This document shows positions 23,301 to 35,970 of a stretch of 54,060 nucleotides of DNA, one piece after another. Under the pieces are notes generated by a model that worked only from the letters and a program-made list of their open reading frames with translations, was not told the DNA's origin and ran no database searches. This DNA is from Nephromyces sp. MM_2019. Its lineage: Eukaryota; Apicomplexa; Aconoidasida; Nephromycida. The stretch is from positions 1 to 54,060 of the forward strand of contig JADHZB010001829.1 in NCBI GenBank assembly GCA_015657535.1, written 5' to 3'. Made by a program: the position numbers and the translations under genes. Numbering within the stretch: the stretch's first letter is position 1; each line of letters starts with the position of its first letter.

Positions 23301-26142
23301 TGGTATAGAAGCACATCTACATAATCCGCTTCAAAGTTGAGCTAAAAAATGTGAAATTCTTGCGATGACGAAGTGATGACGGACATTAATACAATTTTTT
23401 CAAAATTTTTTAGTAGATTACAAGGTTGTTGGGCATGGTAAATACATCTTATTTGCCATGCCCAACAACCTTGTAATCTACTAAAAAATTTTGAAATAAG
23501 CACTTAATATTTTTTTTTCTGAAATTGTGACGGATAATAAGCGTTGCTTCCCTGTGTTCGAAAAGGATATGAAGGATATTAAAGTTTTCGTTGTAACTTG
23601 CTTGCAATAATATGTTCACGTGCATAGGTTTAATCATCCACGAATGCCGTCGAAATTTACACATTTATTTCAGGAATCCCAAAGTGCGCGACGCCGTCGT
23701 CAATTCCATACTTGCTATCTTAGTTGATATTTTTGATGTTGCTGTTCACTATGAAAACAATTATTTCGCAAAAACAAACTCTTATACACTTCTTGTTTTT
23801 GTTTTAAACTAAGCAGCCCTTATTTTTGCTTCATCGGCACATTTGTGATGTATATTGCATGTGCATTGATTTTTTGTACTGAGCAGTTCTACCAGAAGCA
23901 TTACATGCGGCAGAGTAATGGTGGAAATATATTGTAACTTTGCTTCGCTACTCCCTATAGTGAGAACGAAATTGGTTTTCGCTGCTGACAGGAACTATCT
24001 CCTAATATGCTTATAATGAATACATGTAGAATTTATAACATTTTCATCGAATTTCACTATGTGGGACTGCTAAACTCCTGTACAGGATTCTTCAGTAATA
24101 TGCACTTCGTGCATGAGAAACAATTTTTTCAGCCTTTAGCTTCTTTATAGAACCCTGCCATATGTATGAAAGTTACTTCGTAAAGCAGTGCTTCGTGAAA
24201 CTGGACAATAGATATACCACATAATGTGAGTTAAATTCTGACCGTCTTCAAATTTTTCCTTCAATCAAGGGTTATTTAATACTTTTCGGATAAACTTCGT
24301 ATATGCAAAGTTTATGCTAATTTAGCTTGTTTGATCAGACAATCCAACTTTCGTGTTTCGCAAAATTTTTTTATTGGTAAAAAATATTCATGAGCATACA
24401 AAACGCTGCAAGGTGTTCTGCGCGAGAAGCTCGCCAGCGAAAGGCTGCCTTATAGAGAGGCGGTTAAGATAAACAAACAACTTCTCTTATCTAAGATGCT
24501 TCAAGTTTAATGTTGGAATTACTTTATATTGGCTGCATGTCGGAAACACTCGAGTAACGGCATAGGAAGGCAACGGTCGCAAGATCTAAAATTTTCCATG
24601 GGCCAAAAGCCAGTATATGGCTAACTATAGAAATCCGGTCATAAAATCCAAATAAAAGTGTAAAACGGGCGCCGGTTGACTTTCCTAGTTTTCAAGTGAA
24701 ACCAGGAAGTTGTGCCTGTTTGTTCCTCAACAGTAAACGCTTCTTTATACTTCTTCAAAGCACCACGTAGAACTTGTGGAAGTCTACAAAATAATAGCAT
24801 TTTATGGAAAGGCTTTATCTGAAGTTTTTCCTCGGTGGTAAACATGCTCGTACGGTGCTCTGTGGAACGTTTTGCCATACCACATTTGGTAGGTACATCA
24901 AGCATATGCGGGGCGTTGATCCATCCTATATTGAGAATACTCAGCATAAGGTGGAACTAGACAACCTACAAGCAGAAGCCCGAGGATCAGTTAAGGATCC
25001 TTTAGCCAATAGAGCAAGCAGCCAGAAGCTATATTGGCAGCACCGCCTGCGATACTACATCCAAAGATGCGCACTACATAAGTAGCTTCATGCAACGTTC
25101 TACCGTATTAGCGTAGCAGGATGCCCGTGCATCCACAACTGGGCTAGGGTTGAGTTGCATGTGCGGATCGCCGTCTGCCAATGGTTGCATTAGGTGCTGC
25201 CAAGCTAGAAATAATACGCAGAATTCGACCCCTAGAAAGGGGGGGATGCCTCCTTTTTAAAAAACCTATAAAACTTTTGCCGTCACTTCAGAAAATACCG
25301 CCGTGCTGCCCTTTCATCCTATTTTGCGCCCCGCGTAGACGACTATGAAAGATGCGAGATAGCATCCTAAGCAGGGACTACCGTACAAGCACCCGCCCGC
25401 TTGCAGCTAAAGCGGCTTTCTGCGATGCAGAAAAAATACTAACCATATACCTGCACCCTGTGATTCAACATTACAAGCAGCCTTTAGGGTTGGCAATATG
25501 AAAAGTTTATGAGGCGGAGTTCTGCACTCTTCACTTCACAGTACCCGCTCAATTTTTCTTTCAAGATTGAACAAGCTAGCAAATTTATCGATGTCGGTCA
25601 AAACTAAAATTAACTCAAATCTGACAAATAGCGAGCTATTATGTCTCACCAAAAGGGCTAATACCATTGCCAAAAATGCTCAGGGGCTCTGAGACTGCTA
25701 GTCAAGCTACGTAAAATTTTTTTAGAACTATAAATCCTCCACGTATGTATGACTACATAGCGAATAGCGCAGCCATGCTACTCTTCATGATTTATCCTGC
25801 TTAGTTTACTTCATTACAGCCCTACAGGTATTCTTTTCGAAACAGCTATAGTTTATAATTTACCCAACTTAGATGTAAAGTTTCCCATTAAATAGGCGAG
25901 CAATAAATGTCAGGTTATTCTGTTGCGATGGCGCAAATTTTACAGAGCGCCCAAACTACTAGCAGGTCCAGGCCGGAAACTTAATCCCATGATTTTAAGA
26001 AATTTTATAATGCAGCAGAAATGCCTCCATCAGTGAAATAAACCCGTCCTTGCTGTAGAAAACATAATATCATCAATTATAGCAGGTGCTACCACTGATT
26101 GCCAGCGCATTCAAAAGCCCCAGTATTCATATAGTCCCAAAA
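20301..26142. other. Long intergenic region, no supported gene
   Basis: This 5.8-kb stretch separates two divergently transcribed secreted-protein genes and should hold both promoters. I see no domain-bearing frame. A 102-codon minus frame (24639-24947) and an overlapping plus frame (24804-25085) are the longest; neither has a recognisable motif and at most one can be real. The 47-bp hairpin near 23.4 kb is listed separately. Base composition rises in GC around 21.2-22.1 kb and 25.0-25.5 kb, which could mark unrecognised exons or an old insertion. Confidence 0.5.
23398..23496. repeat. 47-bp near-perfect inverted repeat with a 5-base loop
   Basis: Arms 23398-23444 and 23450-23496 are reverse complements with a single mismatch (a G-T-type pair next to the loop); the loop is catct. 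The stem carries caaggttgttgggcatgg and its complement. Nothing around it resembles a transposon end or a gene. It could be a hairpin RNA precursor, a cruciform-prone palindrome, a recent inverted duplication, or a fold-back artefact of amplification or assembly. Confidence 0.95.
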
Positions 26143-28350
26143 ATGAAGTTTTTATCAGCTGGCCGTTCTAGGCGTATCAAACTAACTCATTTAGCAGCTT
26201 TTCTATTCGGTCTATTACTATCTGGACAAGTCTGCCTGGGACAGCTGGTTACTGAGATATACGAAAGTAAGACTATTGTTGTCTATAGTGGCTGTATACA
26301 ACAATTCCGCATTAAGTGATAGCACTACTTTGATTGTGAGCAACAGTAACATTGCAAAGGGACACATAAAAAGCTGGAATTAAAAGAAAAAAAATTTATC
26401 TCATCTAATACTCGAACAAAGCTCTCCACCAACGATGAGAATAAGCCGAAATCATATCTCATTATTTCTGTTTCAGCTTGCACTGCCATAGAGGGAGAGG
26501 TAGCGCGATGCGGCCCAGGAGCAAATTGCTTCATAATAAATGGATTGCCTACGTGCCACTGCGTGATAGACGTCGCCACAGGTCTACCTCTAGCAGGGAA
26601 TCCATACAAAGCCTGCAGTAAGAAAATAAAAATTTGAGAGCATTTACAATCAAAATAAGATGCTAATAACTTAGGCATATAAAGTACGATGTGAAGTTCG
26701 TCGAAATAAATATATAGCAAACTTGAAAAGATCGCCTTTTTGTGTAGCATGGGACATTAGCGGGACCTGGCAACTCTTCTCTTACATCGACACTGGTACC
26801 GGATTCTACAGAGAGATATTAAGCCCATCATCAAATGAGCCATTTGTAATACGCCTTGACCGAACAGACGCAATCTTGAAAACTAAGTACATACTTGGTT
26901 CAATATTTATAGTCACAGCGCTGACGGCATTCTCGGTAACGTCATAACTCCATAGAATGCTTCATAAAAGTTGTTGCAATGCCATCCATGGCTAGCATGC
27001 TAAGAGAAGATACACATTCCGGCGTCTATTGTACAGATGGGAGTTTGCGGACGCGCGTTTTTAGATGCCTCAGATAATACTTCGATTATATTCGAGCAAG
27101 CAGAGGGATTCATAGACCAATTTGGACGAAGCATTATGCTTCGTACCAATCTGCTGGATACCACACTAATAAAATACCATAATAAGGGTAAGGCGAAGTT
27201 TCAAAAATGTTCTGATATAGCTTTCAAAGTTCTTGCTTAATTAAACGTCCTATTGCAGTCACCGACAAATTCGACATTAAGGGGAAATGGCAGAAGAACG
27301 AAGGCTCCCGGGTTGACATATATGATCTGAAAAAGCCGCACCATTGGCCTAATTACAAGACAGGTTACAGATAAAATGATAGACCTAGCAAAATAGAAGC
27401 AGGACCTCAACTCTTCACATTGAATTACATTTGCAGGATTGACAAAAAATTGGCGGGCTTATTGGTACAACGATGAAAGCTATGGTTCCCCATTACTACG
27501 GCTTAGCATGGCTATATTCCTCGATACAACATTACCTTCAGAACAAGCCGCGTTCAACACAAACGCTAGAGTAAGTTGCTTCACACTTCAGATATTAAAT
27601 TAAACTGGCACCGACACTCATTCTATATTTGCTTCTCGGCAGTTTGTACAAGTCGGATGGTACGGCGCTCTTCGTTTCGGATCAAACCGCATAAACATAT
27701 ACTCTCCTGCTGATGGAAAACCCATTTTCACCCTCCTCCGCATTGATGTTCTTCCGCCATTTACTCCTATCCAAGGCTCTGCTCTCTCGATAGCTCAGCA
27801 GCTTGCCCCGAAGACGACTGAATTACCAGGAGGGCTCCTCGGGGATTCAGGACTATTATCAACAGCTGTAGGTGCGTTAGGAGCCGGTGTTTTGCCAGCA
27901 GGTTTGCCAGCAGGTTTGCCAGCAGGCTTGCCTGCAGATTTGTCTGCAGCTTTGGCTCCAGCCCTGGGTCCCGCCCTGGCTTCTGGCTCTTCAGATAACT
28001 CAGCCAACGTACGGCGTGATTCACATATCTGTCTCTGTTAAATCATGGCAATTAACTAAATGCCTCTTCATAATATATATAAATGTGACTCCATGACACG
28101 AAAAAGATTTTTTTGTCATCAGGCGAACGAGTCGGCGCCCAGTGCAGAGGATCGTTACAGCAGCGCGCTTCAAGCCGCAGAAAACCCATCTTCGGATGCG
28201 CAAGGACCCAACACTTCCGTGCTTGGTAGCATGGGATCCTCCGACACGCTGGCGAGCTTGCTGGGAGGCATTGGGGGCACTGGCGGTGGCTCACTTGCTG
28301 GAATAAGCAGTGCATTCAGTAATCTTGGTGGTATTGGGGGTCTGGGGTGA
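26143..28350 (+). CDS. Secreted protein with one EGF-like module and Gly-rich tail, eight exons
   Basis: Exons 26143-26266, 26477-26617, 26748-26935, 27037-27187, 27259-27363, 27437-27570, 27643-28008 and 28123-28350 join in phase to 478 residues, all with GT-AG sites. Residues 1 to about 32 form a signal peptide (basic MKFLSAGRSRRIKL, then AAFLFGLLLSGQVCLG). Exon 2 (phase 1/1) encodes a six-Cys EGF-like module at about 43-88, with CGPGANC, PTCHC and AGNPYKAC. A Trp/Gly-rich beta-type region follows (GTWQLFSYIDTGTGFYRE; later FVQVGWYGALRFGSNR). The tail has LPAG repeats and a final segment rich in Gly, Ala and Ser. The upstream ATG at 26086 in the same frame would bury the signal peptide, so 26143 is preferred. 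The exon 3 donor (TCG|GTAACG) is the weakest. The family after the EGF module is unrecognised; the product is probably extracellular or stored in a secretory organelle. Confidence 0.75.
27888..27960 (+). repeat. Coding repeat of Leu-Pro-Ala-Gly
   Basis: Within exon 7 of the secreted protein the 12-base unit TTGCCAGCAGGT is repeated about three times and then decays through related units (LPAD, LSAA, LAPA). It gives a flexible Pro/Ala/Gly/Leu segment. The minus-strand frames over this block are shadows created by the repeat. Confidence 0.8.
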
Positions 28351-31300
28351 CTGTAAATTCTAAATTAGTTAAATTTTTCTTTATTCAAAGGATAAAAAGC
28401 GCGGCGCCTTGATGAGAGGCTGATTACTATATCAATTTCTCGAAAATTTAGGATGATTGGATTTGCAAAAGGCTAAAGATCTCGCAATCCAGCACATATT
28501 CTTTGAAGAATAGATAAAATTACCCAAAAATATTGTATTGAGGTATCGTCAGTATCATTTCACCGCTTCGAATTTCTTCATCCACGGGGTGAGAATCCCG
28601 CTATGTTATAAAGAAATATTTTAATGTCTACTAACAGTCTATTTTCTTATAAAAAAATACCGAAAGACATGGCACTGGGTCACGTGGATCGAGATGAAAC
28701 TTCAGTAGGCTTCGATATTATACACCGCTAAAACATTTCTGGTATCTACACCCTTAACATATCCGGGAATTTTCAGACTGTTTTTGTGATTACTCCGTAG
28801 TAATGAGTAGCTAATGATATATTCGTAAGAAAGGTTGGAACGAAAATACGCTTCGACCAGAAGTAGTCCTCAACGGAAACGCTTCATTTTTTCATGAATA
28901 ACTGCATGAAAAAGCTATAGAGAGCTTCGGTTGAGCTCGTATCCCGGCAATGTATAATCCTTACGCCATGTTTTAACATGTGAAAGCGCGCTGGCGCTGG
29001 ATCCTTTGTATCACAAAAAGGCTCTATGTAAATTCTGCTCCCAATATATCATTTAAACCACAAATGGGTAATTATAAAGGATATATTCAGATACCTTAGA
29101 GATATAAAAATTATGGTAGCTTCGTAGTTACCAATATATCAAACACGGATATGCGGAGTCTTGAAATTCTATGCAAAATAAAACTCTAGGAAGATTGTAT
29201 TTGCCCATCATGCTATGGTATTCTTGACCTCTCTTGGTGAGCGGAATATTTAGTATACTTTATGGGCGCTGTTCTCCGTGATGAGCTTATTCTGGCATGA
29301 GTAGAGCTTGTACATTTGCACTATCTAAGCAAATCCCTTTTTAAGAGCAACATAAAGCGTATTCTTTGTGCTGGCAAGGGCAAGGCTGCCAAAAGACATT
29401 TCCGTAGGTAGTGTTTATTATCCTAGAATTCCTCATGACGGATAGTAGAGTGTAACCATTTTTGTAAGCAACCAATATATCTCAGTGTGACAGCTTCTGA
29501 AGATATAAGTAATGAAGAACCCCGTGGAAGATTCCTCGGCTTGCCTCAGCGAAGCTTTTAATTCCTTCTTCAAATTTTTTCCATTTTGTCCAAAAAAAAT
29601 AAGGCGAGCATTTAAAAGCTTTACTCTTGCTGTTTGTAAACTGAAAAGTCAGTTGATATGTGAATATACCAAAAGGTGCCATGTAGAATAGTGCTTAAAG
29701 TAGCTTTTACCTTAGAGATGCCCCAGCTGCTCTACCCCCAATTTAATGGGTGATCAGTTCCTGGCGTATAAGTGTACGTGAAGACGTTGATTAAGTATTC
29801 AAGTAAATTTTTTTTGGCCACTGTCAACTGCTACAGTGATACAGTAAGATACCAATAACCTCACCCACCTACTAACTGTTTCCCTTGCATTAGACATATT
29901 TGGATATTCCTACACGCGATAACTAACCCAAGTTGCACAAACTTACCTATTAACGCATATGACATTTGAATACATTATTTCAAAAGAACGCACAGTTCAC
30001 TCGACATTATTATGCTCTTTCCTGAAATCCATATATCATTTGAAACTATGCTGTTAGTCCTACCGCTAAAAAATAACTTTTTTAAAGAGATGCCAAAAAA
30101 AGTTACGATATATTGTGAAGCTCAGACAGCAACACTAACCCGTTATTTCATGAAAATTCTGGAATAAAATTTTTTTTCATCGAAAACATTAGTATTCCTG
30201 CGTAGAGATATTCACAAAGCTGTTGCAAGAGCAGTATTAGGATCGCAAGGAGTGTGCTTTCTGCTTATAATGATCATAATCTTAGCCAGGTTTGCTGCTT
30301 CTTGGAGCAACAAAATAACTCCAAAAACTGCATACATATCATATGATACAAAAAGTTTTTCGTTAGTGCTTGAGTGGATAAAAATTGAAGGGTTAAAACC
30401 CCTCTTTGGTAGGAATATTCGAAGAAGACAACAGCGAGCGACCCGCTACTGAATTAGCTTGAGAAAAAAAAAGGCGAGTGGATTATTATAAAAAAAATTC
30501 ACGCTTATATGTCACTATATAATTTAAGCACATCAAGTAAAAATAAGTTAGGCATGCATAAATGGAAGAATATAGTACTTAACTTAATTATGTACGACTG
30601 CGTTTATTGCACAATCTATAGAAAATAAAAGATTATGCAGTGAAATATATTTTTCAGTGTATAGTGCCTCCGTAGTGAGGGGCAGCCGATATTTTGCTAG
30701 TTTTGCCTATGAAAGATAACACACGTTTATAAAAAGAAGAACCCAATGCCGTATATATGAAGCCAGTGGAAATAATATATATGCAAAGTAATCGTATTAA
30801 CTTGCTGTAAGATATATCGACGTAAGAGAATAGCACTCAGGAAGTAGCATATCTATTATAAGAACAAAAGTTAAATACTTAAACCAATTTTCCTCTTGCG
30901 TATTAGTTACCCTGGAAAAAACTCGTATTAGCGTAGAGACGAAAAGTTATTTAAACGTTCAAATACAGAAGCAGAAGGTTTAACGGGGTGTGATTAGACT
31001 CAATAGTAACATATATACTGCTTAACTCATTTTTCATAGATGCACAGCAGCATAGTAAGTGCGTTTGAAAATGGCTGTAGCAGCGTTCGCATGGCAGATA
31101 TATATGTGGATCCCCTTCAAAAAAATATTTTATAACTTAATATTATGAATTCCTCGGCATAAAATGTTAAGTGATCCCACGCCAATGTGACTGGGGCCCC
31201 TATACAATTTGGTATATCAATAAATCTTAAAAAAAAGTAGCACTGTTAAGAAATGCCTAGGTGATCTCCACCGTACAAAAATATGCTCAGGTATGGAAAA

Positions 31301-32480
31301 AATACACGTAAGAATAAAGAATTTCTAGTCATTAAATCCTGTAATGAGTGTAGGCCAGCATATCGTGGTAGGCATCTTTACTTGAAGTATTGTATAGGAT
31401 ACACCCCATACTTTTACATCAAGGCCAAACTGAGATTTAACTAGATATTAGTCCCTAGCAGAGATTGTTTTCTCACTCCTAAGCTATTCGGATTCTCTTG
31501 AATGCATTCTTATTGAAAAATATAATTATCAATCAGCAAATTATGGATTCTTTGAATTTAAGAGTTTTCGGCATGCTCGAAAAAAAGCTTAACTTTAAAG
31601 TATAGCATATTTTAAAGTGGTAGCGCTCATTGTGATCCTACAACATGCATATGTAATTATTTATTTATAAAGGAATTTTTCACTACCGCCATCGTCTGGT
31701 AACTTAAAGAAGTCAATCATAAAAATTCAGGCAGAATGTACCGTTGCATCTGGGATGTGACACGCTTTTAGCCTTCAGGAATAGAGATACTGCATGAGCC
31801 TTGAAAAAGCAGCTTTTATACTGCTAGTCCATAAAAAGCTTCTGAAACGGCTTTCTATAGTTGCGTAGCATGATCGTATAATGTTGGTGCAGAGAAATAC
31901 GCCGCATTTCAGTCTCAATACAACTTCATCGTCACGAGGAAATCAATCAAAACTAATGAGTGCTATTGCGATGCACTATGCGAAATGTCGTCCTATCTTC
32001 AAATATATTCTTTATATTAACGTTAAATGAAGAATGAACTCCCATTGCAGTCGTTTTAAACGTCACCAAGTCATTCGGTAGAGCCTGGCCTTCGGTCACA
32101 TTCCGTGCCTTAGACGGGGTCATCGCGCCATGTCCCGTATAGCTATCCCGCTAGCTCGGGTTTCAGGGTACATGCGCAACAGACGTGTGGATTTGAGATT
32201 AGGGAGTGATTAAGCTACTTCCAAACTGCAGTGGAAATATAGTTTGGAATGCCGGGTGATGGCTACCTTTCCTGTTAAGCGATGAATGCGTTATCTCATG
32301 TTGTAATATGAGGGTGCAAGAGAGCTATTTTGAAAAAAATTGAGTGTCCTTGAAGATATGTTAGTAAAAAGCATCCTGCCCTCTGTATGTTTGAGGAAAC
32401 TTGGATAATAGTTATAAACCCTGTAACCATTTGCTCATAGGCGATTTCTCCCGGTTGATATACTTTAAATTTGCCTACAA
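28351..32480. other. Intergenic region, no supported gene
   Basis: This 4.1-kb AT-rich stretch lies between two plus-strand genes. The open frames are short (up to 66 codons), lack domains and show no paired splice sites that I trust. A slightly GC-richer patch at 32050-32190 (cctggccttcggtcac and neighbours) is unlike its surroundings but matches no RNA gene I know. The Maf gene promoter should lie in the last few hundred bases. Confidence 0.5.
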
Positions 32481-33341
32481 ATGGATCCCTTGAATGTCAA
32501 TCAATATCTTCAGCATGTTTTTCGGGAGCACCGAATTGTTCTGGGAAGTTCGTCTGTTCCGCGGAAAGAAGTATTGCAGAAAGCAACAGGCTGCGATGTT
32601 TATTGTATATCCCCAGATATTGATGAGAAATCTTTGTTAACCAATGATATTTCATCGAGTGTGGTAGCGATTACAAACGCAAAAGCTGATGCTTGCATTC
32701 AAAAGCTGAGGAAAAATTTGGCAGCCCCGAATAACTTACATTTGCGGAATGCCTCCGGCGAACCCTGTGGCGCTGTGGAATTAATTGGCGAGAATAAGCA
32801 GTTGCTGAGTAACTCTACTGCAGAACAAAGCATTCCACTGGTGGCAGAAAGCAGTACAGGGTTTTCAAGCAGCAAAAATGCGGTCATAAATAGCAGTAAC
32901 GATCATAGAGGTTCTCCTATGTATACAATTTGTTCTGATCAGCTTGTGCTCTACAACGGTGTTATTAGGGGCAAGCCGCCAACCAAAGAGGTTGCGGAAA
33001 TGTACCTGCGATGTTATTCTGACGATTCTAGCACTCCGGTTGAAACAGTTACTGCGGTAACCGTTGTGGAGGCTCTAGGTGGAAAACGAGCTACTGGTGT
33101 TGACCGTGCAAAGGTATGGTTCTCGAAGATTCCAGAAGAAAATATACAGCGTCTTGTAGACTCTAGCGCCACTATGAACTGCTCTGGAGGTTTTAAGATA
33201 GATGATCCTTTAATGAAGCCGTATGTTTCTAAGCTGACTGGTTCTCCGGATTCTGTGCTGGGTCTTCCCCTGCAATTATTATCCGAATTATTTGAGCAGA
33301 TTCTAGGTTCCGAGGCTGCAATTAAAAATACCGAAGTTTAG
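32481..33341 (+). CDS. Maf-family nucleotide pyrophosphatase, single exon
   Basis: The product has 286 residues; Maf proteins are typically about 200. They hydrolyse non-canonical or modified nucleoside triphosphates to monophosphates and are thought to clean the nucleotide pool. Motifs in order: IVLGSSSVPRKEVL (19-32; the S-x-x-R-x-x-L start of the family), PDIDEKSL (45-52; Asp-Glu-Lys), TICSDQLVLYNGVIRGKPP (149-167; the catalytic Asp is D153, then GKP), the central VETVTAVTVVEA strand, and ending VLGLPLQLLSELF (from about 259). The extra length is mostly a Ser/Asn-rich insert at about 85-145 before the catalytic Asp strand. The usual Ala-Asp-Thr around the Asp is Ser-Asp-Gln here. The start context ACAAATGG is favourable and no in-frame upstream ATG competes. 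Confidence 0.88.
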   Translation: MDPLNVNQYLQHVFREHRIVLGSSSVPRKEVLQKATGCDVYCISPDIDEKSLLTNDISSSVVAITNAKADACIQKLRKNLAAPNNLHLRNASGEPCGAVELIGENKQLLSNSTAEQSIPLVAESSTGFSSSKNAVINSSNDHRGSPMYTICSDQLVLYNGVIRGKPPTKEVAEMYLRCYSDDSSTPVETVTAVTVVEALGGKRATGVDRAKVWFSKIPEENIQRLVDSSATMNCSGGFKIDDPLMKPYVSKLTGSPDSVLGLPLQLLSELFEQILGSEAAIKNTEV

Positions 33342-35495
33342 CGATGCTTTTGGAGTTTTTCCCTTTTTTGCGCTGACAGCCATCTACCAGTTGATGGTGC
33401 TAATCAAGATTTCCGTTAAAAATGAGATGAGGTGGTGATTCTTTCCAAGGGTTTGAAAGTAGATTGATAATGATATCCTTTTGAAATAAGATTGACCATC
33501 ATAGACACCTAATACTAATTGGAAATGGTTCATTGTTTTCAAGCCTTATAATTAGGCGCTTGTTTTCTTAGTTATCCATGGGTTACGAAGTAAATTTGGC
33601 TCACCTGTTACCCTGGTTGATATTTGGAAATCGGCTCATAAGTAGCAATCCTGGGAATGACAGCAGCTTTGTATTAAATTTAAGCACGTATGGTACCTCC
33701 CGCTATTTTATTTTCAATCTCAGCAGTACGATGCGATGAGGAATGATATGTTTTCAGACTAGCTTGACAATTAGCTTGCTTTCGTGATTATTAACTTGCA
33801 CAGGAACGCAATGAGGAATGCATTTCGTAAAAAGTGAAGAAATTACAGAACTTACTGATACGTCCATGAATTCGCTCTTTATCTACTTTCCGCATTATAA
33901 CTTAGTGCATACAAACGCTGCAATGTGTGTATGTGAGTCAGGAATTGATTTTTAGCTTTCATTGAGGGTTTCAATCGGGGTAAGAACAATTGCGCCCCTA
34001 AGGCATGCAAAATTTGTGCCCTATTGCACGGTGATGCAAATCTTCAAAATTTGTTCGGGAATGGGAGATTGTAGTCTTTTTTACTTAAATTTATTTAGTG
34101 GCATAATTTTTTGTCTTTGCAACGATGTGAACATTGAGTTTCGAAATAATGGACGCCCTCCCATCACTCTTCAGAATCTAAGTTTTAGCTTTTACTTATT
34201 TAAATATGTTGAAATAGCTAGAAACCCGGTAGCTTAAAGATGTGGTAACCACGTATGAGCAGGTTTTTCGTTGTTTTGCATCAGATGCATTAGTGATGTA
34301 TCTCAATTTGCAGTTGGTTGCTATGGTATTGTTTGGGGATAGCTCTCACGCTCTTCTTTTAACTTTTACTTTTATTATAACAGTTTATCTTCACTAGCGC
34401 GATAGCATCTTGTTGACCTTGACAACTAGTAACGACATTGCAGTAAGAAGTTTTTCGAAATTACAGTAAGCTGATATACCTATTTAGAAGCAGGATTAAA
34501 ATTATATCTCTGTGTTTGCTATTTGCTACTACTGTATAAAGATAAAAACTATGTGAGAGGGGCATTTTTAGGAAGGTGCAATTACGTGGTGTTGCCAAAA
34601 TATATTTGGGTTGCCTCTATGTCATGCTTGACACTTGAAAATTAAATCAAATATGTTTATGCAAATTAGGGAATTTGAAATTCTTGGCGCGCCTATTTGG
34701 TGTGCCTATCTGTTTTTCCTCCTGAGTTTACGAATCCTTCATACACTTCATTTTAAAGAGTTTTATAGGTGGTTAGTAGTGTTTCGCATATTTGAATTTC
34801 GTATGTTTATGTAGCATTTTTAGCTGAAAGATAATTTTATGCGTTCATTGAATCACGACCATCCCCAATAGGTTTTTTTTTTGTAAGCATTCAGTCGGAA
34901 TTGAGCACTGCTTGAAGTTAATTTGGAGATCACCAGTTTACTGCCTACGTGGATTGATATGCCGAAATGATTTAAATAATCGCTGTTTTTTCATTGAGTA
35001 AGGTTGGAAGCCACGACTGATACCTTCAAAAAACAGTGGCTATAGGGTGTGGCTGAAGCTGTATTTGCTAGCACTAAACCAGCGACTAATGTGTCCTTTC
35101 CCCAAGCAACTTTGGCAGCTCATATGTGAAGAAACCAAAAAAACAGGGGATTATTTTGCATATTCGTGATGCTAATTAAGAAAGATTTGTATTATCAGTT
35201 TGAAAAGATTTTATGTTGAGCCACTTATTTTAGAAATTTTACCAACTGCTAAGAATTGATGGCTCACCAAGATACAAAAATTTAAACGAGTTTATATCTT
35301 TTTAAGCTGCAGTGCTGTACGTATATTTCCCTTATGCATTTCGTAAGCTAATTTAAGTTACATGGCATGCTACTTATCGTTGACTCAGTTTTTATTTCAG
35401 AATGGTTTTCAACTCGACTAGCTAGTTTAGGGATATTTCTTTGCGAGGATTAGCTTTTGTTAAAGTCTCTTCGACAGTCTTTTCTTCCTATGCAG
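33342..35495. other. AT-rich region, no supported gene
   Basis: The 3' end of the Maf gene is followed by 2.1 kb with T-rich runs. A 91-codon plus frame at 33962-34237 is partly hydrophobic but has no domain and no clear splice sites. Upstream exons of the gene suspected at 35496 may hide here. Confidence 0.4.
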
Positions 35496-35970
35496 AGCCC
35501 TGTGTCGCAGTTCTAACATAGTCATTCTAGTGGCTCTTGCGCGCTTTCCCCCAAATGGTATTGTACTGTCATCCTCTAGCCCTTGTGCTATCCGCGAATC
35601 AATGAGCTTCACTCTTGCGAAGTTTTCTGATTCCTACGAAGAAAGCATGATTGGATTGTGTATCTTTGCTATAATAGCTTACAATGCCGCGAAATTCAGC
35701 TCGATGTTAATTATTTTACCATAATCAGGAACGCACTTGATTGTATTTTACTTCTATGCAGCTTTGTATTTGAAAGTCTCGTGCTTGACGAGTATCCATT
35801 TTTGTATAGCTAGTGCGCAGAAGCTTTATGGCGAGAAGTTCAACTGCTTTATTAATTCTGCATTAAGTGTAGAATATGATAATACTCAGAGTAGGCACCT
35901 TATTCGCAATTCACGAGGTTGGTCGTATAAACTGGCACAAGCTGCTTTGGATAATTTTTCTCCCTTTTAA
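35496..35970 (+). CDS. 3' exons of an unidentified gene
   Basis: Two exons fit in phase. Exon 35496-35659 has the strong acceptor CTTTTCTTCCTATGCAG, encodes NIVILVALARFPPNGIVLSS and continues with CAIRESMSFTLAKF. Exon 35762-35970, after acceptor TTCTATGCAG, encodes AQKLYGEKFNCFI and ends AALDNFSPF-stop. The intron is 102 bases. The first exon needs a split codon from an upstream exon that I could not locate. I do not recognise the protein. An alternative frame of the second exon (FVFESLVLDEYPFLYS-stop) is also open for 16 codons, so the chain is uncertain. Confidence 0.33.

Noticed and set aside
23300..23600. Inverted repeat considered as transposon termini
   Set aside because: The arms are only five bases apart, so there is no room for an element, and no target-site duplication is visible.
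24639..25085. Overlapping minus and plus frames of about 100 codons
   Set aside because: Neither has a recognisable motif or matched splice sites, and they overlap each other.
27767..28315. Minus-strand open frames with Ala/Gly/Lys repeats
   Set aside because: They are antisense to the LPAG-coding repeat and Gly-rich tail of the eight-exon secreted protein.
32050..32190. GC-richer patch considered as an RNA gene
   Set aside because: It matches no tRNA, 5S, U6 or signal recognition particle RNA landmarks that I know and has no terminator-like T run at a fitting place.
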